From NCBI GenBank assembly GCA_022578965.1, contig MU400570.1, forward strand, positions 62,001 through 126,000: 64,000 nucleotides of DNA, in the 5' to 3' direction. The notes under the pieces were generated by a model, which ran no database searches, was not told where the DNA came from, and was given only the letters and a program-made list of their open reading frames with translations. This DNA comes from Xylaria sp. FL1777. Lineage: Eukaryota; Ascomycota; Sordariomycetes; Xylariales; Xylariaceae. Both the position numbers and the translations under genes were made by a program. Positions 24,000 through 35,576 of this stretch are shown piece after piece. How positions within the stretch are numbered: the first letter of the stretch is position 1; every line of letters starts with the position of its first letter.

Positions 24000-24934
24000 A
24001 TGCCGATTCGCAATCCCTTCGCCAAGCGACCTTTCTTAAACACCGGCGCCGCCGTCGCCAGCGACGAGAACGTCCACCCAGCTACGCTTATTCCCAGAGA
24101 TTCCAACGGCGGCTTTGAGAGGGTAGACACAGTTGGGTCGAGGACCTCGTCGGCATGGAGCATCCATTCCAGCAAGAGTCGCGATACCGGCGACTACAAA
24201 ATGAGTGGTGAGGCTGCCACGGCGCACCATGCCTTCACGTGGGAAAATGAAACCAGTCCAACTAACCGGTTTTGCTATTAGTTGTCAATGACAGTGGCGT
24301 TTACCTACCCGTAAGCACTCCACTCCGCCCCCGGCATTAACCGTCGTATTCGCTAACCAATCGCTTTCTAGCCTTCGCCCACCGATGAGAAGGGCCTCTG
24401 GCCGAGGCGGCCTGCCAACTCCCGGACTTCTATGGACACGCGCAGCAGCATTGGCGAAATTGAGCACTTCTCTATTTCCCGCGAGTCCTTCGATTCTTAC
24501 CGCCGATCATTTGTACGTTCTGCTTGGCTATTGGACCATACTACTACTTTGTCATGCTAATCGTGATCCCTGTAAAGGATATCTGCGCGAAATCTCCTAT
24601 TATTGTGCACGATTTTCCGCGACAGAGCCTCGACTCCGCCGGACTTGCGAGGATTCCTAGATCCTCTGTGAGGCATCGTTCCTTTGAGGGAGAGCTCCCT
24701 ACTGCTGAGGAGGGCTTTGAAGATGTCGGATTAGACGATCAGAAGCAGCAGCAGCCAAAGAAGAAGAGCTTTTTTGCCAAATTCGCCGAACCCCAGGAAC
24801 CCAGTACGCACGGGGAGGGGTTGGCGCGGTTTATCCCTGGCCGTAAGCGAGCACAGAGCGGCCAAGGGGCAGAATTAGGTCCCGTGGAACGACCAAAATC
24901 GTCTCAATCGATTCAGGTCCAAGAAGTGCAGTAA
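24000..24934 (+). CDS. Disordered Ser/Arg-rich protein of unknown function
   Basis: Spliced model join(24000..24207, 24282..24310, 24372..24512, 24578..24934), 244 aa, with a 29-nt second exon. Splicing gives MPIRNPFAKRPFLNT..., then KMSVVNDSGVYLPPSPTDEK, SIGEIEHFSISRESFDSYRR, and a C-terminal KKKSFFAKFAEPQE segment followed by GLARFIPGRKRAQSGQG. The protein is polar, without signal peptide or transmembrane helix, and has several SP/TP and RxxS sites suited to phosphorylation. All four exons are in one frame only after splicing and each intron has GT..AG, which argues that it is a real gene. I do not recognise the family and propose no function. Confidence 0.7.
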
Positions 24935-26504
24935 ATTCTCCATGTTTTTCTCCCTCGTTATTTCTAATGCATCATTTCCCGGGTTGCGGGTTCGCATGGG
25001 TGGGGGCACCCATAATATAGAGCGATCACTTGCCCCTTTTATACCAATCATCGTTGGCGCTCGTTACACTATCTTGGTGGGCTTTTTGGACATAGGTCGG
25101 GCAAAAGAATCACACGGCAGAAGAGTTGGTCGTGAACGTAATGATAATGCATAGATGAGAACAGAGCTCGATATTACTACAATAGTCGAGCCGGTAGATA
25201 CGAATACAATTGGGCATTCTATCGTATCGTACGAATGCCCTTGTTTTATGTTAGTTCATAGCTTGCTTGAGTCGTCCCGACTCCTATTTCTCTACAAAGT
25301 GCATGATATTAGACGCCTACGTCCTATGAGGCATATATCTTCCTATGCCTCTATTCAGGTACGTGTTAAGCTCCTGTCACAGATTAGTAAAATATACTGA
25401 ATTTCTCTGCTGGTAATATAAGAATATGAGACACCTTTTCCTAGTCCTATCGAATGCGGTGTCATTGCAGCCGGTGACTCTGATATCTTTTGTCTTGCTC
25501 CCTTGTACTATTGACACATGTCTCATGAGCAAAAGCAGGCACTTCCTATTAGGATGTAGGGTAAAGGATTTTATTCAGGCTTCTCACTTGGATTATTTGC
25601 GTTTTTCTAGAAACAGGCACTTGTTATTACCATGTATAGGTAATAAGCAGTTGCTGTTACGAATATGCCTTTTTTTTGTTCTGTTTTAGTGACTATTAGT
25701 AAAATAGTCTTAGGCTCCCAGAACTAGCTTTGTGCACTGGTATTATTACTAGGAGTAGAGCCGTAGACCATAGGTAATGAAATAACTACTAGGCTTGTAG
25801 GTGACGGTGAAAGAGTAGGGCTTTTCTGTAACTAAAATACAACAATATAGAAACAATGTACATGTATTTATCAAGAATATGGGGGGCTACCCATGAGACC
25901 CCAAAGTCCCAGGCTTGCCGTCGTGCGTCGGCAGTTGTGCTCCCCCTCTATAGTCTTGTAGTTGATCAATGACCTTCGTCGTGCAACTAATCTGTTATTA
26001 CTTAATTGCTGTAAGACGGCACGCTATATCAGACGAACAGCTTTTAGAAAAAGCCTAAGAATTGCCCTCCACCAAGCAGACAACGCAAATTATATGGCAG
26101 ATACCAAGTAGCCACAGCATAGTTGAGGGGCAATGCCATGATTAGCGAATCTAACATATCACTGCACAAATAAATACTAAGATAGAATGAGTAACTTCGA
26201 ACAGCAGATTTTCCATAAGCCTAGAGTACTCTCAGAACACAGACAACTCATGTAACTCTGTTGTAGTTGAGTCGCGTTGCCTCTATTCCTCTATTCCATC
26301 GCGGAGGGGTTGATTATGTCGTCACTCCATATGTCCCGCTACTAAAGATACCTACTTATTACCCCACGGCCTAAGTGAATTTCTTATCGATAACAAGTTT
26401 TCAGCAACGACTGTAGCAAAGTCCATCTGGAGGAGTCTCGTTCAACTGGTTCCAACAACGCTGATCGACCGCCGGCGTCTTTGTCTACGACAAGTCTCTT
26501 CGCC
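24935..26504. other. Intergenic, no gene recognised
   Basis: 1.57 kb of AT-rich DNA between two plus-strand genes. No conserved frame, RNA gene or clear repeat seen. Confidence 0.45.
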
Positions 26505-27680
26505 ATGGCACCTCGGCGCCCAGATAAGAAAACGAAGAAGTCGGGCAAAGGCGCCATTTCGCGCGCCGCCGGAGGTAGCTCCAACTCCGATAAACCTGTG
26601 TCCCCGCAGGTTCTCGTCAAGGCTGCCGAATTCCAGCTCCAAGAAGGCAATGTGCAGGACGCCGCGAAGCTCGCCGAGAAGGCCCTCGAAGGATCATCCC
26701 CCGGTAGCGACGACGCCCTCTCTGCATTAAATTTCCTCGGACAGATAAATCTCGAGCTTGGCGATTTCGAGACAGCGCGAGCCTACCTCCTGCGCGCCGT
26801 CGCGATCGACGAAGATGGGACCAAGGACGAGAGCGTGGGTGGAGGCCCTGAGAAATTTCTTACCCTGGCGCAGCTGAGCGAGGAGGGCGGCAAAGACAGC
26901 GTCAGTTGGTTTGAGAAGGGCGCTGCGGCGCTGAAGACACAAATACAAACCATTGAGAGCACGAAGAGGCAGGGCAAGCACAGCGACAAACAGGCGATGC
27001 TATTAGATGAGCTGCGAAAGAAGCTGGCGATGACGCTGTGCTCGGTCGCCGAGGTCTTCATGACTGATCTATCGTGGGAAGAGGACGCCGAACAGCGATG
27101 CGAGTCCCTTACTACCGAAGCTACCATGGTCGCGCCCGACTTTGCGGAGACATGGCAGACCTTGGCCAATGTTCGCATCTCGCAATCTAGGTTCGAAGAT
27201 GCTAAAGCGGCGCTAAACCGGAGTCTCGAACTATGGAAAGAATTACCACCCGACGACCCGTCCGTGCCTGACTTCCCTAGCCGAGTTGGTCTTTCTAGGC
27301 TTCTCATGGAGGTTGAATTGGAACAAGATGCTATTGAGGTACTCGAAAGACTCGTGGGAGAGGACGACCAGAGCGTGGAGGTATGGTATCTAGGTGGCTG
27401 GAGCCTCTACGTCATGGGAGAGAAGCAAAAAGAGAGCAAAGCTGAAGAAGATTGGAAGGCTTCGTGGATATCTAGCCGAGTGTGGCTGAACCAGTGTCTT
27501 CACCTCTACAAATTACAAGAATACGAAGACGACCGGTTAGGGGAGCACGCCAGGGAACTCCTCGCTGCGATTGGCAAGGAACTTGGAGAGGCACCAGCTG
27601 AGAAAGAAGACGATGATGATGATGACGCAGAAGACGACGGCTGGGAGGATGAAGAAAGCGACGAGGAGATGCAAGAATAG
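26505..27680 (+). CDS. ACL4: TPR assembly chaperone of ribosomal protein L4 (Acl4-like)
   Basis: Intronless, 391 aa from the ATG at 26505 (MAPRRPDKKTKKSGKG). The basic N-terminus is followed by tetratricopeptide repeats: VLVKAAEFQLQEGNVQDAAK, ALNFLGQINLELGDFETARA, TWQTLANVRISQSRFEDAKA and AIEVLERLVGEDDQSVEVWY. The protein ends in a strongly acidic tail (EDDDDDDAEDDGWEDEESDE). TPRs plus an acidic C-terminus are the design of yeast Acl4, which escorts newly made RpL4 to pre-60S particles. The name rests on this architecture and family resemblance. Its 3' end converges with GIR2 and the stops are only 298 bp apart, and PUF6 follows, so three ribosome-linked genes sit in 5 kb. Confidence 0.82.
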   Translation: MAPRRPDKKTKKSGKGAISRAAGGSSNSDKPVSPQVLVKAAEFQLQEGNVQDAAKLAEKALEGSSPGSDDALSALNFLGQINLELGDFETARAYLLRAVAIDEDGTKDESVGGGPEKFLTLAQLSEEGGKDSVSWFEKGAAALKTQIQTIESTKRQGKHSDKQAMLLDELRKKLAMTLCSVAEVFMTDLSWEEDAEQRCESLTTEATMVAPDFAETWQTLANVRISQSRFEDAKAALNRSLELWKELPPDDPSVPDFPSRVGLSRLLMEVELEQDAIEVLERLVGEDDQSVEVWYLGGWSLYVMGEKQKESKAEEDWKASWISSRVWLNQCLHLYKLQEYEDDRLGEHARELLAAIGKELGEAPAEKEDDDDDDAEDDGWEDEESDEEMQE

Positions 27681-27978
27681 GGCGTGCCTATTCTTGCATC
27701 TCTATCTATAACAATTCAATGAAGAATACGACGAGTGGATACCATAGACACTTGGGGTATGGAAGTTCTGGCATGATACCGGAGTCTGGAGTCTAAAATA
27801 GGCGGTTTATTCCAGTGTTAGGAAGGTAGATAGACGTCTCAAAGCGCTTCAAGATATGATGATCCTTTTTAGTTCTTCCAATGCGCCAGAACTCCATGTA
27901 AATGCCAATGCGTCGTCAGGGTCTCTCTTAGCAGGTTGTTCAACATGGAACTAGCATCCATCCCCACACATTTCGTCC

Positions 27979-28743
27979 TTATGCCGCGACTTTGAGTCTC
28001 TCCACTTGCTCCGTGGGTGGCTCTTCCTCGTCCTCTTCTCCCTTGCCGACAAGACCACGCTCCCAGAGTTGCTTACCCGTAAGCCTCGGAGCCTCCTTGA
28101 CCCTGGCCTTTTTGAGCTCGACGAGCCGCTCCTCCTCCTCCCGCTGGCGCTGCTCTTCCATCTCGCGCATGAAGTCGTTGCGCCACTTGAGGAACGTCTC
28201 GGGCGTGACGGGCGTGCCGTGGAACTTCTTGTTCTCCTCGCGCTCGGCCGCCAGCAAGGCCTCCTCCCTGTCGCGCTCCGCGGCCTCCTTGCGCCCCGTC
28301 ATCAGCTGCTCGGCGAGCTCCGTCAGCGTCGTCACCAGCGTGAAGACCATGGCCATGCCCAGATTCTCCTGGATCGTGTCTTCCAGCCCCTTGAGGAGCT
28401 GCGCCTTGTCGGCCGACACGGAGAATCGCGGGTGCGGCGGCGCGTTCGGTACGGGGGACAGGTCTAGTATCGGCGCCTCGTCGGGGTATGCGTCGGGATA
28501 CCGCACGTGCAGCATCACCGTTGGCGGTTCAGGTTCCTCGTCGCCATTGTTCTCGTCTGGGGGGTTCAGCTTCACGGCGATGCGGTACTCTGTTTCTGAG
28601 ATGTCTGTTTCGTAGCAAATCGAGGCTTGTTAATATAGCGTGCGCACGGAGGGGCACTTCTTGCGCAAAGACGGACCTGTGATTTCTTCGGGAAATATGG
28701 AGTCGAGGACTTCGCGTTCTTCTATTTGCTCTTCTCTACCCAT
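27979..28743 (-). CDS. GIR2: RWD-domain protein Gir2 (RWDD1 homologue)
   Basis: Spliced model complement(join(27979..28604, 28677..28743)), 230 aa. Exon 1 encodes MGREEQIEEREVLDSIFPEE, the start of an RWD domain, which continues over the splice as DISETEYRIAVKLNPP and VMLHVRYPDAYPDEAPILDL. The C-terminal part is a charged coiled coil with KKFHGTPVTPETFLKWRNDF, a hallmark of Gir2/RWDD1/DFRP2 proteins. In yeast Gir2 binds the GTPase Rbg2 and competes with Gcn2 for Gcn1 on ribosomes. Acidic residues near 210-220 are typical. It diverges from PUF6 with 360 bp between start codons. Confidence 0.92.
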
Positions 28744-29103
28744 ATTGGTGAAGTCGTACAGTCGTGAGATTTATAGGCGCAATATTACTTATAAAGAACA
28801 AGACTATCTAACATAATATATTTGGGCAGGTAGGTAGTTAGGTAGGTATGTTGAGTATCGGTACCAGTTATCTACAATTTAGAGCTGACGCGGGGGACAT
28901 GCTTCCAATCACCGTCTATCAGCGTTATCGATAGTGGGGTGAAGGGTACGTAGTGTCTTGGAGCGGACTTCACCGCCTAAAATCCAAGCCCATTATTTTT
29001 TATTCTGCCGGGTCGCCTGGGAAATTTCCAGCTCGTCTTAGCGCCAGAGTCTTACCCATCATTGAGATTTCGCGATTTTGCCAATTCGGACTAATTCGCA
29101 ATT
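28744..29103. promoter_or_regulatory. Shared divergent promoter GIR2 / PUF6
   Basis: 360 bp between two divergent start codons. It contains a CAGGTAGGTAGTTAGGTAGG tract at 28828-28847, one of the recurring TAGGTA elements of this window. Promoter function is inferred from the arrangement. Confidence 0.5.
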
Positions 29104-31295
29104 ATGGCGCCAAAAGACGACCGAGGGAATAAAAGGAAACTTCCTAATCGCAGCAAGGACTCGACAAGCAAGAAGCCCAAATACGAAAAGCGTCCTCCGC
29201 CGCCTCCCCGAGCCGAGGATGATAGTATAAGTGACGGCGACGACTTTGACGATGTTTCCGACCAGGACGACGAGGGCGGCGCTGTATTGAATGGAAAGAA
29301 GACTCAGAAGAATAGCGGCCGACCCGTCCGCTCTAAAAATGGAGACGACCAAGCCGGAAAGGTCTTCGAAAGAGGTGAGCCTGCTATACTTGACCGTTTC
29401 CAGTTGATCTTTACTAACTTTGTCCAGGCCAAACCTCGAGAGAATCCCACCAGAAACAGAGACAACTCGCCCAAGATCGAAAGGCAAATAAGCCTCTAGC
29501 CGACGAATTGACCAGAGCCAAGAAGCTATGGGAGAGACTGCGCAGGAAATCCCATGTACCTAAGGAGGAAAGAGATAAGCTTGTTGAAGAGCTCTTCGCC
29601 ATTACCACTGGACGAATGAAGGATTTCGTGCTTAAGCATGATTCGGTTCGTGTTGTTCAGACAGCAATTAAATATTCCACACCAGAAAGGCGGAAGATGA
29701 TTGCGAAAGAACTCCAGGGTACCTATGCGCTGCTAGCAGAAAGCAGGTACGCCAAGTTCTTGATTGGCAAGCTCATTGTCGAAGGCGATAATGAAGTCCG
29801 AGACTTGATCGTTCCAGAGTTCTATGGCCGGGTACGAAAAATGATAAATCATCCAGAGGCCTCGTGGATCCTCGACGATATATATCGAAGCGTTGCATCT
29901 AAAGAACAAAAGGCTATCTTACTCCGGGAATGGTATGGACCTGACACCTTTCTCTTCAAGGGGACAGGAGAGGGAGAGGGAGAGGCTGCGCCGACGGCTG
30001 AACTTTCGGTCATCTTGGAGAAAGAACCAGGAAAACGTACAACTATCATGAAATATCTGCTGGATTTAACCAACCAGTTGATTCAGAAGAAGATGACCGG
30101 CTTCACGATGCTTCACGACGCCATGTACCAATATTACACAAATGTGAATACGGGGTCAGAGGAAGCCAAAGAGTATATGGAGATGATCAAGGAAGACGAG
30201 AACGGTGATCTACTCAAAAACATGGGCTTCACTAAATATGGGGCTCGCCTGGTATGCTTACTTCTAGCACATGGCACAGCCAAAGATCGAAAACATATCT
30301 TGAAAACGTACAAGGACACGTTCCAACTCCTGTCGACTGACCCTTACGGCCATCTCATCATACTCACAGCTTATGACACCATCGACGACACTGTTTTATC
30401 GTCAAAGTCCATTATCCTCGAGTTGCTTGGCAAGTCGGAACAAAACGAGCTTTCCAACATTGTTACTTTGGCCAATGACCCTAATGCCAGGTTAACAATA
30501 CGGTATCTGCTTGAAGGTGCGAGCAAAGTTCTTTTCGATGGGAGTCATGCAGGCGACCTTGAACTACTCGAGCAGGTCTGGGAGATCCGGAAAAAGACTA
30601 GCAAAAAGGACCCGGAGACCCGTCGAAAAGAATTAGTTGCGGCCTTGTCACCGTCGTTACTGGCCACTATAGCTTCGTCACCAGAAGACCTAATAGCTAC
30701 CTCATTCGGGTGCCAATTGGTGACGGAAGCCCTTCTCTCCTGCGTTGGGGACAAGTCTGAAGCGCTGAAAGCTATAGGATCCACAGCAGGGGGCGATCCA
30801 GATGCGGTACCTGAAGTCGGTGACGAAGAAAATGAGGCTATAACCACCTTACCTTCGCCATCCCATATCTCTAAATTTCCTTATGGCGGACGTATGTTTA
30901 AGACCCTGATATCCGGTGGCCACTTTGACAAATCTTCACGCAAAGTCATACCATGTGACCCACCGCTTCGGTTTGCCGATATCCTATACCCAGTTATTAA
31001 GGAATATGTCACGTCTTGGGCTACAGGCCCTAGTTCTTTCGTCGTGCTCAACCTTCTCGAGGCTGAGGATTTCTCCCATGGGGATGAATTACGAAAAACA
31101 TTGAAGAAGCACAAGAAGAAGCTCGAGAAGGCAGCTACGGAGGAAACACCAGAGCAGAAGGCCGCCCGCGAGGCTTCTCAAACTAATGGCGAGGTCGAGA
31201 AACCGGCAAAGAAAGGCAAGAAAGCTGGGCCGAAGAAGGAAAAGCCTGTGGGCAATATGGGTTCGAAATTATTACTTGAAAAATTAGGTTCTTAG
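29104..31295 (+). CDS. PUF6: Pumilio-repeat ribosome biogenesis factor Puf6
   Basis: Spliced model join(29104..29374, 29428..31295), 712 aa. The 53-nt intron carries TTACTAAC and joins VFERG to QTSRESHQKQRQLAQDRKAN. A basic and acidic N-terminus (nucleolar-type, with KKPKYEKRPPPPPR) precedes the PUF helical repeats: ITTGRMKDFVLKHDSVRVVQ, SRYAKFLIGKLIVEG, MTGFTMLHDAMYQYY and DPYGHLIILTAYDTIDDT. A CPL-type C-terminal region and a Lys-rich end (PAKKGKKAGPKKEKP) follow. Yeast Puf6 acts in 60S assembly and in ASH1 mRNA translational control. Size is close to the family norm (~650-700). The basic tail suits RNA binding and nuclear import. Confidence 0.95.
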
Positions 31296-32822
31296 GCGTT
31301 CTAGTTATGAGCACTCAAGACTTCCGATATAGAGAAGCGGAAGCGTTTGTTCATATGAAATTCAGTATATTCTGAGATATATCCCCCATATAACTGACTG
31401 CTATTCTCAAGTATGCCATTATTATCGCGCCAACAACCCGGATGCCCGGTAGCACATGGCCCCCCTACAATCCTCCAACCGCGTTGCAAAGGCGGAATAT
31501 GCTACGATGAGATAACTTTCAAAGTGGACGGCATGTTGATTTCGAGCTTATGTAGCTTTCCGGAACAGTTGGTGGGTTTCTTAGCCGAGTGTCTGATAAC
31601 AAAATGTTTTAGCTACTGGTTAGCGAACTGGTATAGTCAACGAAGCGGGTTCGTTATTTATAGGAAGAAGGAGGAGCAGTCGTAGGAAGAATGTCGCAAA
31701 CATGAGACTCAATATCCCATGCCAATGCCCACCATGCGTGCCACGAACGGACATCTAATTTAGCATCCTGTGTATCGAGAGCACAACAGCCTCGCATCTA
31801 TACCCCAGCCTTAACTAAGCCATACAGGTCAGGCACCTGGCCGCACAGTCCATCAGTTGAAGCCAGCTTCGTTTGTCTATGAGTGAGTGTGGATCGTGAC
31901 GAGCCAGCGGGTTTGGGGCAACGCAAAATGCGCCCAGTGGGCTTAAGCAAACAAGCCATTTGCTGCTCTCCTGGCAATCGGCAGTTTGCTTTGACGCAGC
32001 GCTTGCTCGCTGGCTGGCCTCTCACGACATGTTGCTTATCCAAGTTTTCGGCTTTCCTATGTCGCTTGGAAGAAGTCATCTCGGGCGGTGTGCTTGGACC
32101 TTGATAGCTGGGTAGCGGACCGTCTCGCAGGCGCTTCGTGCTCTTATCTTACTATTATTATGTCTATTATTCTTTGATTTTGGGTGCTCTGGGTATAGCT
32201 AGGAGGGGCGGATGCTTGGATGTATACCTAAGCTCTGAAAAATTTTCATCCGCTTCACATGCTAAGTTTATTGTTGTGGTACGGGTTGCTCTCTGGCCCG
32301 TTGTATGTACTCTTTCTTCGCTCCTCGGTGTCGTATAGGAGGACAACAACCATCTGCAAACGGGTTTACTCTGAAGAGACCTAAATCAGGGCCCAGCATT
32401 GTGTCCCCAGTGCTACTGAAATTACCTTGGAGATTCTGTTGTGATCCTGGTTTTTATTTTTCTCTCTCGCAGAGAATTTCCCAAGCATCTGCGTCTCCTG
32501 TCAACTTCACACTCACCCACCTTGTTGCCTCGGGGTCCCATCCGGTTGTAAAGCGAGATCATCACTAGAATTGATATTCACGATCACCTGGGTAACCGAT
32601 TTGTATTGCATCCTTCGGAACGGTAACACCTTCTGCCCATTGTCTTGTCTACCCCTCCATCCCTAATCACTCTCCCCTAATCACTCTCGTCTGGCCTTTG
32701 CTACTCGAGATACCACGGCTCTAGCTGGGGGATCAATCAAGTGTGCCATCTCACACCCAACACCTTGAATCGATCCTCCCCGCGTGAGCGAGGTTTTCCG
32801 GAAAAAAAAGAAAAAAGAAAAA
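31296..32822. other. Intergenic, no gene recognised
   Basis: 1.5 kb between two plus-strand genes. No conserved frame or RNA gene seen. The last ~40 bp before the ATG at 32823 are A-rich. Confidence 0.45.
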
Positions 32823-34155
32823 ATGTGGCCAATCTCCATCCTTCTCTCGCCCTTCCACAACGACAATAACATAGAAAGAGGGACGTGCTCACACGGTGTC
32901 TTCTACCGCTGCGGCAACTTCGTAGGTTGCTGCGGCATCGACCCGTGCGCGTTCCTGAGCTTCGACAACCCCTGCGCAGCGGCCCAAGCCGAGGGCGGCG
33001 ACGGCAGCGATGACGGGAACGACACGACCACGGTGGATCAGCCCACGCTGACGGTGTCGTTGTCGTCTTTCTCAACCAAGAAACCAAACACGGTGACGTC
33101 CACCGCCAGTGACGATCCAGAGACATCCACCACCACCACCTCTAGCGAAGACTCAGAAACGTCCTCCTCGTCTGCGCAGCCGTCGCAGCCTACTTCGGTA
33201 GTAGCTTCTACGACCACAGACGGCACGACCTTGTCCACAAGCGTCGCAAGCACGTCTACTTCAACGACGGGCTCCGCCACGAGCACGCTCCCGGCACCGT
33301 TCCCGACGGCCACCACGTCGCCGGACCAAGGCAGCGGCGACACTCTTTCGAGGTCCGCCATCGTGGCGGTGACCATCGTCGGCGCCGCGGGCGCCGTGGT
33401 GTTGCTCGTGGCGTTCTTCTGGTTCGCGCGCCGCCGCCGCCTGTCGAAGCGCATGTCGTCGGCTCGTGGCGGTTCGCCCACTCCTTCTATGGTCTTCGAC
33501 TTCGGGTTCGCGACGGGTCATGGCGGGAACCCCACAGGTGCGGTGCCTAGGGCGCAGGAGGGCGGTTCTCCTCCTCCGGGTAAGTCTCACTCACACTTTC
33601 ACTTTCACTTTCACATGTGCATACTCATATTATCGTGCTGGACAACATCGCACGATTTTCATATTGGGAGAAGGGGAGATTAGATAGATGGTACGATTGG
33701 TTACGTACTTACGTTCATTAGTATCGGATATCCGCGCCCCATACGCCCATCTACAACAGCAGCCAGCGGAGCCAGCACCCATCCACGCCGAGCTCGACTA
33801 CGCCGAGCTCGACTCAGCCGAGATGCAGCGTCCCGGCCCCAGTCTTAGTCCCGGTCACGGTCGCGATATACAGCGGTCACTGAGCGCACAGTCGCCCGAC
33901 ATGACGCCCGCGCTACCGAGACGACCCTCTCTGCCCAGCGTACGGGTCCATCCACCGCAGCTGACTCCCGGTTTTGGCGGCGCGCAGATGGCTGCCCAGC
34001 AGCAGCATGGCGGTAGTCGTGGCGACAATGTTAGTGGTCAGAATCACCGCGATTCGACGAATGCTCCATGGGTCGTCCCCCGCGCCACGTTGAATGCCAC
34101 GGAAGACGAGCGGATGAATCACCAATACGCTAACAGTTGGGCATATGGGCCGTGA
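32823..34155 (+). CDS. Ser/Thr-rich single-pass membrane protein with a short Cys motif
   Basis: Spliced model join(32823..33579, 33722..34155), 396 aa. The N-terminus has a compact cysteine motif (CSHGVFYRCGNFVGCCGIDPC, six Cys), seen in fungal membrane proteins that lack a normal signal peptide. A ~110-residue Ser/Thr-rich, probably O-glycosylated stalk follows. Then comes a transmembrane helix (SAIVAVTIVGAAGAVVLLVA, near residue 180-205) bounded by RRRRLSKR, so N-out and C-in. The tail is Pro/Gln-rich and disordered, with the duplication AELDYAELDSAEM. The 142-nt intron contains TTTCAC repeats. I infer a cell-surface sensor or wall-linked role from the layout only. The true 5' end is uncertain because the ATG follows an A-rich run without further support. 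Confidence 0.65.
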
Positions 34156-35002
34156 GGGGAAGGAAATGAAGATAATGTGGGCAAAGGGGAGGGGAGAGTT
34201 TTCGTTGCTTTGGTCAGTATGCATTCCTAGATCGATGAAGCAAGAAAAGCAAAGACCAGAATAAATGGAGGTGCTCAGGGGTCACTGCACTATGAGGGAA
34301 CGAAACTGCGAGACCCAGAGAGAATATACCATGTATATGGAGCTTGCGAGTTAACTCCCTCTTTTCCCTACATTGTGAGTAGAAGTAGGTAGGTAGAGAG
34401 AAGCTCAGCCAATCTCGAGGAGAGCGTTCTATAATAAAAGTTTTGCCCTCTTTAAATCTCTCTTACACTTGACACAATCTTTCCTCTATTCCTTCCATCT
34501 TGAGCCCGAGCATCAAATCTCAAATAGCTCCCGGTCTCGCCGAATTTTTTTTGCCAGCCCTTTCTGTCTTTGATGGGGTATACAAACAAATCAAACAATG
34601 GAGATAGCAGATGAAGAAAGGAAATGGATGGGAAACAGTCTAGACTTTTCTCACCAAGGTATTTTCTTCCCTCCAGCTGTAGTAGACATACCCAACGCCG
34701 TTCATGCAAATCGTGAAGAGGCAAGAAGAAGAGCGAATCTCTCCCTTTCTTGCAGAAGTCTTTATGCAACCAAGCAATCGTGAATGCAAAACGCCGTGCA
34801 GGAAGATACACTCGTAATCTAATAGTTTAGAGAGAAGCCGGTGAGTGGCAAGGAATAGGAGGCAGACGGGGGCTTTGTTGCTTTAGGTGAACAACTTTCG
34901 TAGATGCAAAGGCGGTGTAGACACTCTTCACTGGAATAAGCCGTGATCAATGTAGTTGGTTGGTTACATTGAAATTAAGAACCAGCGAAGTCTGAGTCTG
35001 GC
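34156..35002. other. Intergenic between convergent genes
   Basis: 847 bp holding the 3' ends of the membrane protein gene (+) and RPB4 (-). A minus-strand open frame at 34452-34811 has no recognisable motif and is not called. Confidence 0.45.
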
Positions 35003-35576
35003 TCAGTTCGGCATCAGCTTGTTCACCTCGTCAAGCAGCTCTTGCAAGTCCTCATCGCTGATCTTGTCGGTAAGCGACGGGATTAACGTCTTGGCTTCTT
35101 CAGCAGTCTCGCAGCATAGAGATCCTATAAGTTGATTATGAGCTCTGCAGTAAAGAAGGACGTGAGGAGGAAAAAGTCACATACCGAGTTGCGCGCGCTC
35201 GAACTTGTGGAATTCCTTATGTGAACTTAAGAGTCGCTCGACAGCTTCGACGTTCTCCTTCTTCTTGAAGCGCGAAAATGCATCTAGGTAGTCGACTGTC
35301 TTGGTCAACATCCTGCCCACAGCCATGTATTAGCGACCATGTTCAAGCATAACAGGCAGAATCTGCGCATGCGTACTCGGTCTCATTGATGTTCTTCCGG
35401 TCATTCCGCCTCTTTGCCACGAGCGCATTGATGACCAGCGCGGCTTCGGACAGCGTCAGTGTGTCGACATCCTGGAACTCGCCAAGGTTGATGGTTGTGG
35501 ACGCCTCTTCGTTGCCTGCGGCTATCGCCTTAGCGCGCGAGGTCTGATGGAACTGTTCTGCGTCAGGGCGCGACAT
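35003..35576 (-). CDS. RPB4: RNA polymerase II subunit Rpb4
   Basis: Spliced model complement(join(35003..35124, 35185..35312, 35377..35576)), 149 aa. The spliced text reads STTINLGEFQDVDTLTLSEA, LVINALVAKRRNDRKNINET, EMLTKTVDYLDAFSRFKKKE, VERLLSSHKEFHKFERAQLG, SLCCETAEEAKTLIPSLTDK and ISDEDLQELLDEVNKLMPN. This is the Rpb4 helical bundle with the conserved C-terminal IPSL..KISDEDLQ. With Rpb7 it forms the stalk of RNA polymerase II, important in initiation, termination and mRNA decay coupling. The start MSRPDAEQFHQTSRAKA was chosen because it fits the usual short fungal N-terminus; the frame is open upstream. It is head-to-head with TRS23. Confidence 0.93.

Noticed and set aside
27992..28615. 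207-codon plus-strand open frame opposite GIR2
   Set aside because: Antisense shadow of the Glu/Arg-rich GIR2 coding sequence; its product is a low-complexity Ser-rich string without homology.
34452..34811. 119-codon minus-strand frame between the membrane protein and RPB4
   Set aside because: No motif or conservation that I recognise, and it lies in AT-rich 3' flanking DNA.
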